Virus record (IMG/VR): IMGVR_UViG_3300035070_003874
Location: 1-24,307 of that record
DNA: 24,307 nucleotides
Strand: one strand, 5' to 3'
Source: a virus
In this document: piece by piece, positions 14,573-21,648 of the stretch
How the letters are laid out: every line of letters begins with the position of its first letter
Numbering within the stretch: position 1 is the first letter of the stretch
The notes under the pieces: generated by a model
Database searches by the model: none
The model's input: the letters and a program-made list of their open reading frames with translations, nothing else
Told to the model about the DNA's origin: nothing
Program-made: the position numbers and the translations under genes

Positions 14573-14586
14573 ACCCTCCAAGGGGT
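14573..14586 (-). promoter_or_regulatory. Short hairpin around the RBS of the decoration-like gene
   Basis: The coding strand reads ACCC, CTTGGA, GGGT just before the ATG at 14566. Four base pairs close a six-base loop, and the GGAGGG Shine-Dalgarno lies partly in the loop and partly in the stem. The stem is short, so this could be chance; it is listed because similar leaders occur at three or four other genes. Confidence 0.3.
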
Positions 14587-14652
14587 GGGAAGTTTGGAAA
14601 AGGGGGGCGACACAAGGGCCGCTCAATGCTCAAAGATCAGCGAGGAGCAGGA

Positions 14653-15687
14653 TCAGGCAGGGTCGGCGTAGGTCGTGGAGAGGGTGTGGTAAGAGCCTTG
14701 GGCGAAGGGTTTGCGGCAGATGATTTGGTAGTAGATCACCATTTGTGCCGACGTCCAGTCGCCGCTTCGACCGAGTTCGGAGATCGCGAACGGGTAACCG
14801 TTGACGTTCATCGAGGCGAGTCGAGGGTTGCGATCGGCGGTCTCGTTGATCGCTTGGGTGAGAACTTTGATGCGCCAGTCGGGGAGATGGAGGAAGTAGA
14901 TCTTGTCCGTCGGGAATCCGGGGATCTCGATGTAAGGAATCCCCTCGAACTGGACAGACGAAAACTGAACATCAGCCACGGAGAAGGGCGCGGTTTGGAC
15001 GTAGCCGTCGAGGAGCTCCATCATCTTCGAGCGCTGGAGCGCAGACCCGACCAACACCAACATTGCGGGATCAACGCCTTGATCGTCATAGAGGGAGTCG
15101 CGGATCTCGCGAAGTCCCGAGCGCTTGACAGCGGCAGACGAACCCGATTTCAGAACGCTTTGGAGCCAAGAGTTTGTGGAGCGAGAGATCGAACCGACCG
15201 AGCCAGAGGTGTTGACCCAATACGGCAAGCCCTTTCCGTCTTTGTCGGTCGAACCCGCACCGCTTTGAAGAGTGGACTCCATCAGCGAGAAGAGTTCTTT
15301 GGATCCGTTTTCGAGGCGATGTTGCCACAAGGTTTGAGCGGTCGCTCCTTGGAGCTCGCCAGCACCGGAACGGGCGTTGTCGAAGTGTCGCACTTTGATA
15401 ACGGCACGCGCTTTTGCCCACGGAATATCGGCCTCTGCGACCGACTCTTGAGATGCTGCGGGAGCGATCTCGTCGGGGTCGAAGTGCGCTGCGGTGACGC
15501 CCGAACCATACTCGAAAACGAGCCGTTCGGCATACTCGCCGCCGCCCAAAAACTCGACACCACCGCCACGAGCGACGAGGGAGAGTAGGGATTTTTCTTG
15601 GCCAAGTTCGACACCGGGACGCTTCAAAGCGTTGATGAAGACTTGGCTTTGGTCTTTCAGAAGACCCGATGGGATCGTGATCGCCAT
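14653..15687 (-). CDS. Major capsid protein, HK97-like fold
   Basis: The protein has 344 residues starting MAITIPSGLLKDQSQVFIN. Features typical of a major capsid protein are a beta region (VEFLGGGEYAERLVFEYG, then PWAKARAVIKVRHFDN), a long helix near 110-130 (TLWQHRLENGSKELFSLMES), PYWVNTSG near 155, a domain with SGLREIRDSLYDDQG and LVLVGSALQRSKMMELLD, and a C-terminal segment IPYIEIPGFPTDKIYFLHLP. It follows the probable scaffold gene and precedes the decoration-like gene, the common order. Start and CGGAGAAA ribosome binding site are clear. No separate protease gene is seen nearby, consistent with a capsid built on a scaffold without maturation cleavage (inference). Confidence 0.8.
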   Translation of the reverse strand: MAITIPSGLLKDQSQVFINALKRPGVELGQEKSLLSLVARGGGVEFLGGGEYAERLVFEYGSGVTAAHFDPDEIAPAASQESVAEADIPWAKARAVIKVRHFDNARSGAGELQGATAQTLWQHRLENGSKELFSLMESTLQSGAGSTDKDGKGLPYWVNTSGSVGSISRSTNSWLQSVLKSGSSAAVKRSGLREIRDSLYDDQGVDPAMLVLVGSALQRSKMMELLDGYVQTAPFSVADVQFSSVQFEGIPYIEIPGFPTDKIYFLHLPDWRIKVLTQAINETADRNPRLASMNVNGYPFAISELGRSGDWTSAQMVIYYQIICRKPFAQGSYHTLSTTYADPA

Positions 15688-15750
15688 GATATTTTCTCCG
15701 ATTGGTGCGCGGCCTCACAGCGCGGGAAGGTTGGAAGGTTGAAAGTTTGC
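15688..15750 (-). promoter_or_regulatory. Leader of the major capsid gene
   Basis: This 63-bp gap precedes the capsid ATG. On the coding strand it has a tandem 8-base repeat, CAACCTTC CAACCTTC, then GCGCTGTGAGGCCGCGC, whose GCGC ends can pair, then CGGAGAAAATATC before the start. The AACCTTCC motif recurs in the leader at 14140-14191. No -10/-35 pair is convincing. It may be a processing or translation-control region for the most expressed gene. Confidence 0.3.
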
Positions 15751-16284
15751 TTATGCGTACGCGCCGTTTGCGGCCTTGGATCGGATGTCGTCGAGGGTCA
15801 GCGCGCCCGTTTGGGTGGTGCCCCCTGCTTGCGCGGTGTTGACGGCGGGAGGTTGAACTGTTGATCCGCTAGTTCCCATGCTGCGGGCAAGAACGACCAA
15901 GTCGCGCATCTTGATCGGATCACCTCCCGACTTCTCCGCGATCATTGTTCGCGCAGCTTCGGGCAGATCGTTCAGTTGAAGTTGGAGCAGCTCGATCGCG
16001 AGCGCTTTGTATTGCTCCTTGTCGGGGTCGGACATGGGGGGAGTGACCACCACAGGAGGCGGATTTGGCGCAGCGGGTGGCGGTGGTTCGCTCGGTGGCG
16101 CGGGCGTTTCGGATGCGGGAGGCGGATTTGGCGCAGCGGGTGGCGGTGGGGCTTCGCCCCCCTCCTTCGCCTTCGCCCCAAGGTCGGCCAGTTCCTTCTT
16201 GAGAGCTTCGAGATCGCCCTCGCCTTCGCCCTTTTCGATGGCCGCGATCTGCTTCTTGAGTTCTTCGATCTTGTACATGGTCAT
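15751..16284 (-). CDS. Probable capsid scaffolding protein
   Basis: The protein has 177 residues. Residues 1-40 form a charged helix or coiled coil (KIEELKKQIAAIEKGEGE). Residues 43-80 are a proline-rich linker with two copies of PPPPAAPNPPP. Residues 85-135 are helical (KEQYKALAIELLQLQLND, LPEAARTMIAEKSGG). The end is small-residue-rich. A short, helical, low-complexity protein directly before the major capsid gene is the usual scaffold profile. Start: ATG at 16284 overlaps the upstream stop, but the ATG at 16278 has the better spacing from AGAGG and gives MYKIEELKK; the protein would then be 175 residues. Confidence 0.6.
   Translation of the reverse strand: MTMYKIEELKKQIAAIEKGEGEGDLEALKKELADLGAKAKEGGEAPPPPAAPNPPPASETPAPPSEPPPPAAPNPPPVVVTPPMSDPDKEQYKALAIELLQLQLNDLPEAARTMIAEKSGGDPIKMRDLVVLARSMGTSGSTVQPPAVNTAQAGGTTQTGALTLDDIRSKAANGAYA
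16055..16149. repeat. Direct repeat of 32 bp, period 63 bp, in scaffold linker
   Basis: The 32-bp unit at 16055-16086 is repeated exactly at 16118-16149. It begins GGAGGCGGATTTGGCGCAGC and ends GGTGGCGGTGG. The period is 63 bp (21 codons), so the reading frame is preserved and the protein repeats its proline-rich linker. Exact nucleotide identity implies a recent duplication or gene-conversion event. Confidence 0.9.
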
Positions 16285-16706
16285 CCTCTTCTCAGTCGGT
16301 CTCGCAGCCAGCGCGAGAGCTTTAGAAAATCATCCTCGCTCACCCCAAACCACGGAGCGATCTCGTGGTTGGCGCGAGCTTTGATGCGTTGAAGTGGGTC
16401 GGTGAATTTGATCACGATCCGCATCTCGCCGTTCGGAACGGAGAACATCCCGCGCAGCATGTGGCCGCGAAATGTGAGGTTTCGGCGGGTCGCGTTGCGG
16501 CCCTTCTTTTGCCGATACTTCGCATAGGCGGGAGTGTATCTCGGCATCTGGCGGTCGTAGATGTCGCGACCTGCCTCAACGCGGAGCTTGATGTTGGCGA
16601 CCTGTAGTTGTCCGAGACCCTGTACGATGGTACGGGCTTCCTCTCGCAAAAACAGTTCTAGCGCTTGCTGTGTGTTCGCAGGTACGGAGAACTTTGCGCG
16701 AAACAT
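16281..16706 (-). CDS. Phage virion morphogenesis-like protein (gpG/gpS family)
   Basis: The protein has 141 residues. The start at the ATG at 16706 is preferred because AGGAAAC lies upstream and the previous gene stops one base earlier. A long N-terminal helix (ALELFLREEARTIVQGLGQL) is followed by DIYDRQMPRYTPAYAKYRQKKG and a basic region, TRRNLTFRGHMLRGMF, then strands and ANHEIAPWFGVSEDDFLKL. The motif 'P-x-Y-A-x-x-K ... LxxxG-x-M-L-x-S/G' and the 'PWFG-S' ending are typical of Mu gpG / phage tail completion S-like proteins (PF05069 type). It likely acts at the head-tail junction, although its place before the scaffold gene is early for that. Confidence 0.6.
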   Translation of the reverse strand: MFRAKFSVPANTQQALELFLREEARTIVQGLGQLQVANIKLRVEAGRDIYDRQMPRYTPAYAKYRQKKGRNATRRNLTFRGHMLRGMFSVPNGEMRIVIKFTDPLQRIKARANHEIAPWFGVSEDDFLKLSRWLRDRLRRG

Positions 16707-16707
16707 T

Positions 16708-17448
16708 TCAGTTTCCTGCCGCGCCGTTGGCGCGTGAAATGTCGGAGTCATCGGCAAATCGGTAGCCACCCGCACGAACCGCGCTCGAAGGCATGGGCGT
16801 CCAACTGTGTCGGCAGTTCCATCCGCCGCCGTTCGTCATCACGGGCAGACCTTGGCCGTTGTCGAGGCGCTTGATCTGCCGCTCGGTGAAGGCGAGTCCG
16901 ATCAGTTCGGCGCAAAATCCCCGCGTCACGCCGTCGTCTGGGCCTTGGTACACATAGACCGTTTCGTCATCCGCAGCGCCTTGACTTGCCGCTGCAAGGA
17001 CAACTTGACGCTGCGCTTGGGCGAGGATCGTGTTGCCGATGGTGACTGCTTGCCCGCGTGCGGTCTGCGTGATGCGCTGCACTTCGGATGCGATTTGTTC
17101 CGTAGAGTAGGGCGTTTCCGATACGCGACGAATCAGGTCAGAGAGCTGGTTTTGGGTGCCCTTCAACACGCCCGACATCTCGACCGTGTAGGTCGAGAGG
17201 GTTCGTTTGACGAGCGCTTTGGCTTGTTTGTCGTCTGCAAACGGGTCGGATGGAGCGGCCAGTTTGGAGACCATCTCAGAGATCACGGACTCGGAGGCAA
17301 GGTCACCTCCGCCGATCTCCACCCACACGCGACGCATCTCCGTGGCGGTCAGCTTCTTGTTGCGAAGATAGCTTCGGTTGCGCTCGAACCACCGTAATAG
17401 TTTGTCGTACAGGTTCGGCGTGCTCTTTGCGAGCAAATCCTCAAACAC
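16708..17448 (-). CDS. Head morphogenesis protein (Mu gpF / SPP1 gp7-like)
   Basis: The protein has 246 residues and starts with GTG at 17448; GGAG seven bases upstream and a three-base gap to the portal stop support it. The N-terminal two thirds are helical (LLRWFERNRSYLRNKKLT, VKRTLSTYTVEMSGVLKGTQ). The C-terminal domain is diagnostic: DETVYVYQGPDDGVTRGFCA, then AELIGLAFTERQI, then TNGGGWNCRHSWTPMP. The 'C-x-E/A ... GGWNCRHxWxP' pattern is the phage Mu F-like domain. These minor head proteins associate with the portal inside the procapsid and travel with the DNA in some phages (known for SPP1 gp7). Confidence 0.85.
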   Translation of the reverse strand: MFEDLLAKSTPNLYDKLLRWFERNRSYLRNKKLTATEMRRVWVEIGGGDLASESVISEMVSKLAAPSDPFADDKQAKALVKRTLSTYTVEMSGVLKGTQNQLSDLIRRVSETPYSTEQIASEVQRITQTARGQAVTIGNTILAQAQRQVVLAAASQGAADDETVYVYQGPDDGVTRGFCAELIGLAFTERQIKRLDNGQGLPVMTNGGGWNCRHSWTPMPSSAVRAGGYRFADDSDISRANGAAGN

Positions 17449-17451
17449 CGA

Positions 17452-18840
17452 TTACTCCGCAACTTCGGACGGTGGAACCCCACCGCTAAGGCGGTCGGCT
17501 TGCGCTCTTGCAAGCGCCGCCTCCGCCGCCTTTTCCTCGGCCTCTTCGCGACTAACGTCGTCGAGTGCCATGATCGCTTCGGTCGGTGTGGCGAGACCTG
17601 CGGAGATCTTCGAGCGCCAATAATCGAGCGCGTCCACCATGCCCATTCCAGGGCCGATCTCGGCATAGTCCAGCGTCACTTCGCCCGGTGGAAGGGGTGC
17701 GTGGTGCCTCAACCCGACACGATCTTTCTCGACTGCAACGACTTCGCGGGCCACATCATACAAAGCGTCTTCATTGATCCGCCACATGGTGCGGGCATCT
17801 TCGCGACGCTCTTCGAGGTCGGTCATTTGGAGGCGTCGGTCGATCCCCGAGGTCGCCGTGGTAAACCCTCGGATCAGTTCGGGTCGGATGCCTTCGAGGT
17901 TCAAGGGGGTGTCGAGAAGTTTCAAGACAGCCTCGACCTGCTTGTCGATCTCCACCTCGAAATTGTGGACCTCGATGGTTGCGTTTGGGCCGACCACCCA
18001 AGGATTTGCGGGGTCATGGATCATCGCGGGATCAAAATCCTTGCCCGGAATCCCCTTGAACGCGACTTGTCTGTGTGACGCCCAACGGAGGACATGGCGA
18101 AGATGTGTGAAGCCGATAGCGGCCTCGACGGTTGCGCGGTAAAGTCCGTGTGATGCCCGTGGCTCTAGGATTTTCTCGGCTTCCCAACACGTCGGCCACT
18201 CGGCATGGGCGAGGATAAACGGGACGATCTTGTAGGGGTTGACGTTGCTCTCGTTTCCTTGGATGCGGAGCGGAGTCGAGAGCATCTGATCCATGTAGAT
18301 CCCGTGATGTTCGGGCGTCCAGACCACATAGCGGATGAAGTTGGTTCGCTGAACGCGCTCAACGATCTGGTACATGATCGCGTCGAGGCGCATCGGATTG
18401 TCGCGACTTGGGATCACTACCGTCCACTCGGGACTGAGGATCTGGACGGATAGCCCGTCTTTTGCGAGGACAGGTCGGAGGATGGTTTGGCGCAAAGCCC
18501 ACGTCAACTTACAGGCTTGGGCGAGGCCGAGGTTGATGCGCCAAGAGTCGTACAAGGTCGGACAATCGGCACCGTTCAGCTTGCGACTTGGAGCGCGGTC
18601 ATAGATCGCACCGAGCTTCCCACATGCCCAACGGAACGCATTGACCGAGGTATCTGCAACCGCGAGCAGCATCTCGAAAGTGTGTGGATATCGCTTTTCG
18701 ATCTCGTTCGCGAGGATGTGCGTGCCGTAAAAATCGCGCCACTCGTTTCGATACACCCCGCCCATCCGGCTGGTCAGGTCGCGTCGCTCCGTTGAGCAAC
18801 TCCAAAGATCAGCGAGGGTGTCGAGTGTGTCGCGAAGCAT
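17452..18840 (-). CDS. Portal protein
   Basis: The protein has 462 residues, usual for the SPP1/HK97-like portal group. It overlaps the terminase gene by 32 bases. Portal-like features are the early helix TSRMGGVYRNEWRDFYG, VIPSRDNPMRLDAIMYQIVE near 145, the strand pair NFIRYVVWTPEHHGIYM near 170, KIVPFILAHAEWP near 205, then a long helical stem and wing region (HNFEVEIDKQVEAVLKLLD, ATSGIDRRLQMTDLEERRE near 320). The C-terminal 60 residues are charged helices (REEAEEKAAEAALARAQAD). Location directly after TerL and before the Mu-F-like gene is diagnostic. The portal is the 12-fold ring for DNA entry and the head-tail junction. Confidence 0.88.
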   Translation of the reverse strand: MLRDTLDTLADLWSCSTERRDLTSRMGGVYRNEWRDFYGTHILANEIEKRYPHTFEMLLAVADTSVNAFRWACGKLGAIYDRAPSRKLNGADCPTLYDSWRINLGLAQACKLTWALRQTILRPVLAKDGLSVQILSPEWTVVIPSRDNPMRLDAIMYQIVERVQRTNFIRYVVWTPEHHGIYMDQMLSTPLRIQGNESNVNPYKIVPFILAHAEWPTCWEAEKILEPRASHGLYRATVEAAIGFTHLRHVLRWASHRQVAFKGIPGKDFDPAMIHDPANPWVVGPNATIEVHNFEVEIDKQVEAVLKLLDTPLNLEGIRPELIRGFTTATSGIDRRLQMTDLEERREDARTMWRINEDALYDVAREVVAVEKDRVGLRHHAPLPPGEVTLDYAEIGPGMGMVDALDYWRSKISAGLATPTEAIMALDDVSREEAEEKAAEAALARAQADRLSGGVPPSEVAE

Positions 18841-20161
18841 TGATTGTTTGTCCGTATTTGAACAGCCCGCCGATGGGCTGTGTTGGTTTGCAGGTGCCGT
18901 TTACGAGGTAGCGAAGGGCGTCCATTTGGTGCCCATAGATCGAGTCTTTGGCGGGTTCGGGCGGGTTCCCTTTCCACGGGTATCTTTGGATCGACGCGAC
19001 AAAGCCGCGCTCCTCTTCGAGCGTGCGAACCCGTCGCTGTAGGTGATCCGCGATGTACAGCCGCCGTTGACCCGAAGCGTTGAGGATCTGGGAGCGCACC
19101 CGCTCCACACCTGCCGCTCGTTCACGATCATCGGTCGCATGAGAAAACGTCGGATCCAGTTTCGCATCTCGGAGGATATCGACTGAACGCTTTCCATCCT
19201 CTTGGCTCCGAGCGTTTCCTGCAGGATCACAGTGAAGCTCTCCCAAGACCCAGATCCGACGGTCTGCAAGTCCTCGAATGAGAACAGACAACTCAGTGGT
19301 AGGGGTGTGGTTGGGCACGAGTTCGTCGAGGATGTGTAAACAATTATCATGGGCATGTAGTCGGCACCTCTCGAAGTGTTGCGCGAACACCACAGCGGGG
19401 CGAACATAACCGAAGTCGATCCCGCCGATTACTGGCCGTCTTGGGTCGTAAAGTTCGGCGTAAGGTTGGAGCATGACCGCGAGGTCAAGCTCTTTTCCAT
19501 ACACCGTACCGCCGACGTTGATCCACTCGGCAAGAACGTACTGCCGAAACAGTTCTGGACTGAGCGAGGCTTGCAACCCCTCGATGTACCCGTCTTGGAG
19601 GTTTACTTGGTTCTCAAAGGTTGTGCCGTGGACGACGGGGATCTCGGTATCTCGGAACTCGTCGGCCATCCACGAGCCAGAGTCGAGCGTCGAAGTGAAC
19701 CCAATCAGCGGGCTTGGTGCACCTTTTGTTCGGACGCGAGCACAGAAAAAGTCGTAGGCTTCGCGTTTCCAAAACCTGATCTCATCTCCAAGTGCCCAAG
19801 CCACATCGCGCCCCTCCATCGAAGAGGGTTTGTCGGCAGAGCCGTAGTAGATGATCGATCCGTTGGTGACGAAGATCGCCTTGTCTGCGATGTTTTCGCC
19901 CGCGTAGATTCCCGCTTGTTTGAGGAACTTTTTGATGCGCGGTCGGATCTCATTTTTGACGTGAGCGTAAACGTGGCTCACCACCAACCCCGCCAGTCCA
20001 GCGTTCTGGATGGCGAGCATGACCGCTCGAAACGCAATCGCCTCGGTCTTTCCGACACCGACGCCAGCGCCGAGCAGCACTTTTCTGTGCTGCCGCGTGG
20101 CGCGGTGCCAGCGCATTTGAGCCGAGTTCGGCTTGTGTCTAATCTGTGTCGTCGGGTTCAT
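18809..20161 (-). CDS. terL: Terminase large subunit
   Basis: The protein has 450 residues from the ATG at 20161, which lies inside the end of terS (23-base overlap); a TTG 42 bases earlier is unlikely. ATPase: Walker A GAGVGVGKTE at residues 31-40 and Walker B AWALGDEI with D126/E127; the conserved region continues with GFTSTLDSGSWMADEF near 154-169. RNase H-like nuclease: D249 in GGIDFGYVRPAVVF, D312 in LHCDPAGNARSQ, and D414 in DSIYGHQMDALRYL, the three usual acidic positions. It packages DNA into the procapsid and cuts the concatemer. All key residues are present, so the enzyme appears functional. Confidence 0.95.
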   Translation of the reverse strand: MNPTTQIRHKPNSAQMRWHRATRQHRKVLLGAGVGVGKTEAIAFRAVMLAIQNAGLAGLVVSHVYAHVKNEIRPRIKKFLKQAGIYAGENIADKAIFVTNGSIIYYGSADKPSSMEGRDVAWALGDEIRFWKREAYDFFCARVRTKGAPSPLIGFTSTLDSGSWMADEFRDTEIPVVHGTTFENQVNLQDGYIEGLQASLSPELFRQYVLAEWINVGGTVYGKELDLAVMLQPYAELYDPRRPVIGGIDFGYVRPAVVFAQHFERCRLHAHDNCLHILDELVPNHTPTTELSVLIRGLADRRIWVLGELHCDPAGNARSQEDGKRSVDILRDAKLDPTFSHATDDRERAAGVERVRSQILNASGQRRLYIADHLQRRVRTLEEERGFVASIQRYPWKGNPPEPAKDSIYGHQMDALRYLVNGTCKPTQPIGGLFKYGQTINASRHTRHPR

Positions 20162-20579
20162 CGGCAGGATCGACGACGGTGACGCGAACAGGCTTGGGAT
20201 CAAAGACGGGTTGAGGTGTTGGTTTGACGTAGCCTTTGAAGCGCTCTAACCACCACGCGACCCGTTGCCAGCGCTCTCCTTCGCCATCCAAAAGCTGCTC
20301 AATCCGCGCTGCTTCGCCTTCGATCTCAGCCCTTTTTAGAGCGCGGAAAAACCCTGCAACTTCAGCGCTTACTCCATCTGGTGCCTCCATCGCTCTCCAG
20401 TTCTCAAGCGTTCCCCTGTCAATCCCCGCAAGAGCCGCGACCTTTTCGTACGCCATTCCAAGTCGCATTCCGCGAAGAACCGCAGCCCTGATCTCTGGGT
20501 CAAGGTAGAGCGGCGGCCTTCCTCCAAGGTTCTTGACTGGTTCGGTCGGCTTCTTTTTTCGGTTGCGCTTGCGTGACAT
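20139..20579 (-). CDS. terS: Terminase small subunit
   Basis: The protein has 146 residues. The N terminus is very basic (SRKRNRKKKP). A helix-turn-helix follows: LGGRPPLYLDPEIRAAV, then RLGMAYEKVAALAGIDRGTL, with NWRAME as the end of the recognition helix, about residues 18-65. Next come an acidic helix (FFRALKRAEIEGEAARIEQ) for oligomerisation, WQRVAWWLERFKGY, and a proline-rich acidic tail. This is the usual arrangement of TerS proteins that recognise the packaging site and feed DNA to TerL. Its stop lies inside terL. AGGAG in a hairpin loop precedes the ATG. Confidence 0.88.
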   Translation of the reverse strand: MSRKRNRKKKPTEPVKNLGGRPPLYLDPEIRAAVLRGMRLGMAYEKVAALAGIDRGTLENWRAMEAPDGVSAEVAGFFRALKRAEIEGEAARIEQLLDGEGERWQRVAWWLERFKGYVKPTPQPVFDPKPVRVTVVDPADEPDDTD

Positions 20580-20631
20580 GGGTGACTCTCCTCGCGAGTC
20601 GAAAATGTTTCTACCCTATAAGGGCGCATTT
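20580..20631 (-). promoter_or_regulatory. terS leader with hairpin-displayed RBS
   Basis: The 52-bp gap holds a 5-bp hairpin at 20584-20600: on the coding strand GACTC, GCGAGGA, GAGTC, with the AGGA core in a seven-base loop. This repeats the layout of the leaders at 10883-10897 and 14149-14163 (shared core CTCG, two variable bases, AGGAGAG). Farther upstream is a short dyad, CCCT TAT AGGG, in an AT-rich patch, a possible operator or promoter part. The packaging and structural genes begin here, so a late promoter would fit, but I cannot assign -10/-35 boxes. Confidence 0.4.
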
Positions 20632-21093
20632 TCAGGCGACGGAGGCGGTTTTCTTTTTGCTGGTGAGTGCTTGCTGTATAGCCTCGTAGTGGGGATGTAG
20701 TTTTTTGGAGATATCCCCCCACCGCTCACGAAGCAAAACAGCGCGATTCTGGACGCGAAGAGACGCCCCTCTGGTGTTGGCCTTCCACCCCTCGCAATAC
20801 ATCTCAGCAAGGCGTTTGCGTGCCGCCTGCTGGTAGTTGAAGGCGATGCGTCCGTATCGGTTCCATGTGATGTGATTGGCCAACAAACAGACGAGATCGA
20901 GGTCGTCGGGATCAAGGTGCGCGCAAAGATAGAGACCTGTCGCAAAGTCGATGCCGAAATGTGCGGACGCATCGAGCGCAGCGATCATCATCCGCTCGGG
21001 GTTTGAAGCATAGCCCGCTTGCTCGATGAACGCTCGAACGCGAGTGAACTGGTCGTCGGCCATGCACGCCACGAAGATCCGAACAAGACTCAT
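20632..21093 (-). CDS. Unknown conserved-looking helical protein upstream of terS
   Basis: The protein has 153 residues, starting MSLVRIFVACMADDQFTRVR. The ATG at 21093 overlaps the previous TGA as ATGA and has GGAGGAAG upstream. It is mostly helical: DQFTRVRAFIEQAGYA, ERMMIAALDASAHFGID, LDLVCLLANHITWNRYG, RIAFNYQQAARKRLAEMY, and a basic C-terminal end, QQALTSKKKTASVA. There is no membrane segment or known catalytic motif. It lies between the early small genes and terS, so it could be an early regulator or a packaging accessory. I do not recognise it. Confidence 0.6.
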   Translation of the reverse strand: MSLVRIFVACMADDQFTRVRAFIEQAGYASNPERMMIAALDASAHFGIDFATGLYLCAHLDPDDLDLVCLLANHITWNRYGRIAFNYQQAARKRLAEMYCEGWKANTRGASLRVQNRAVLLRERWGDISKKLHPHYEAIQQALTSKKKTASVA

Positions 21094-21179
21094 TCTTCCT
21101 CCAACACCAGCCAGATGGCGACCAAGATCACCACCCAAGCGAACACGGCGAACCACAAAAGGAAGTCGAACTCGGTCAT
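21090..21179 (-). CDS. 29-residue single-span membrane peptide
   Basis: The short frame MTEFDFLLWFAVFAWVVILV continues AIWLVLEEE. It is bounded by ATGA overlaps on both sides (21176-21179 and 21090-21093), which is strong evidence that it is translated. About 20 hydrophobic residues form one membrane helix; the N terminus is acidic and the end is EEE. It is smaller than usual holins. Possibilities are a small inner-membrane regulator, a superinfection-exclusion peptide or a pinholin-like protein. No ribosome binding site of its own is close, so coupling is likely. Confidence 0.55.
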   Translation of the reverse strand: MTEFDFLLWFAVFAWVVILVAIWLVLEEE

Positions 21180-21511
21180 GGCTTCAGTCCGTCCTTGTAC
21201 GCCCAAGCGATCTCGACTTCGGGGCCGCTGTATCGGGTGAAGTGGAAGTACCAACGCAGAGCATCGCCACACGCCTTGAGGTCGCTGTGGAGATGCGCGC
21301 AAGCCCCTGCAAAACAGGCGCGTCGGCCACGTTGCGAATCTCCGAGGGTGTCATACACGCCCGTCAATCGGATGGCATCGTCGAGGGCTTCTTCTTGTTG
21401 AGTCTTGGTGGGCGCATCTTCTTGCAGCATCGCCAAACAAGCATCGGTGAGGTGCAACCAAGCCCCGTGTTCGGCGTGGATCTTTCGGAGGATGGCAAGC
21501 AGTTCGGTCAT
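21176..21511 (-). CDS. Unknown 111-residue early protein
   Basis: The protein starts MTELLAILRKIHAEHGAWLH at the ATG at 21511, which overlaps the stop of the 46-residue gene as ATGA. It is helical, with LTDACLAMLQEDAPTKTQQE, DAIRLTGVYDTLGD, and a cysteine/histidine-rich stretch (RRACFAGACAHLHSDLKACG) near 70-90, ending in strands (ALRWYFHFTRYSG). The Cys/His spacing could bind a metal but is irregular. No family is recognised. It belongs to the chain of overlapping small genes and is presumably expressed with the replication genes. Confidence 0.55.
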   Translation of the reverse strand: MTELLAILRKIHAEHGAWLHLTDACLAMLQEDAPTKTQQEEALDDAIRLTGVYDTLGDSQRGRRACFAGACAHLHSDLKACGDALRWYFHFTRYSGPEVEIAWAYKDGLKP

Positions 21512-21648
21512 CGCTTTGGTTCTTCGGGGAGCGTGGCGTCGTAGATCTTCGCTCCAAGATCGAACAGCCCGAACCATCCGCAGATCTGCATCAGCGGATG
21601 CGCGATAATGTTGTGAACTGCCCAGTTTTTGTATAGCCTTTTCAGCAT
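21508..21648 (-). CDS. 46-residue small phage protein
   Basis: The sequence starts MLKRLYKNWAVHNIIAHPLM and ends DATLPEEPKR. GGAGG lies nine bases upstream of the ATG; the start overlaps the upstream stop by seven bases and the stop overlaps the next ATG as ATGA. The core 'HNIIAHPLM ... W-x-G-x-x-D' resembles small conserved hypothetical proteins I know from other phages, where histidines and a short hydrophobic stretch recur. Function is unknown. It is amphipathic rather than clearly transmembrane. Confidence 0.6.
   Translation of the reverse strand: MLKRLYKNWAVHNIIAHPLMQICGWFGLFDLGAKIYDATLPEEPKR

Noticed and set aside
16147-16159. GGGGC-TTC-GCCCC in the scaffold gene as a possible terminator
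   Set aside because: It is followed by no T-run on the coding strand and lies inside a proline-rich coding repeat whose codons explain the base composition.
20580-20631. A cos or pac packaging site in the gap before terS
   Set aside because: Only short dyads are visible and I see no repeated TerS-type site. It could equally be inside terS; this cannot be decided from the sequence alone.
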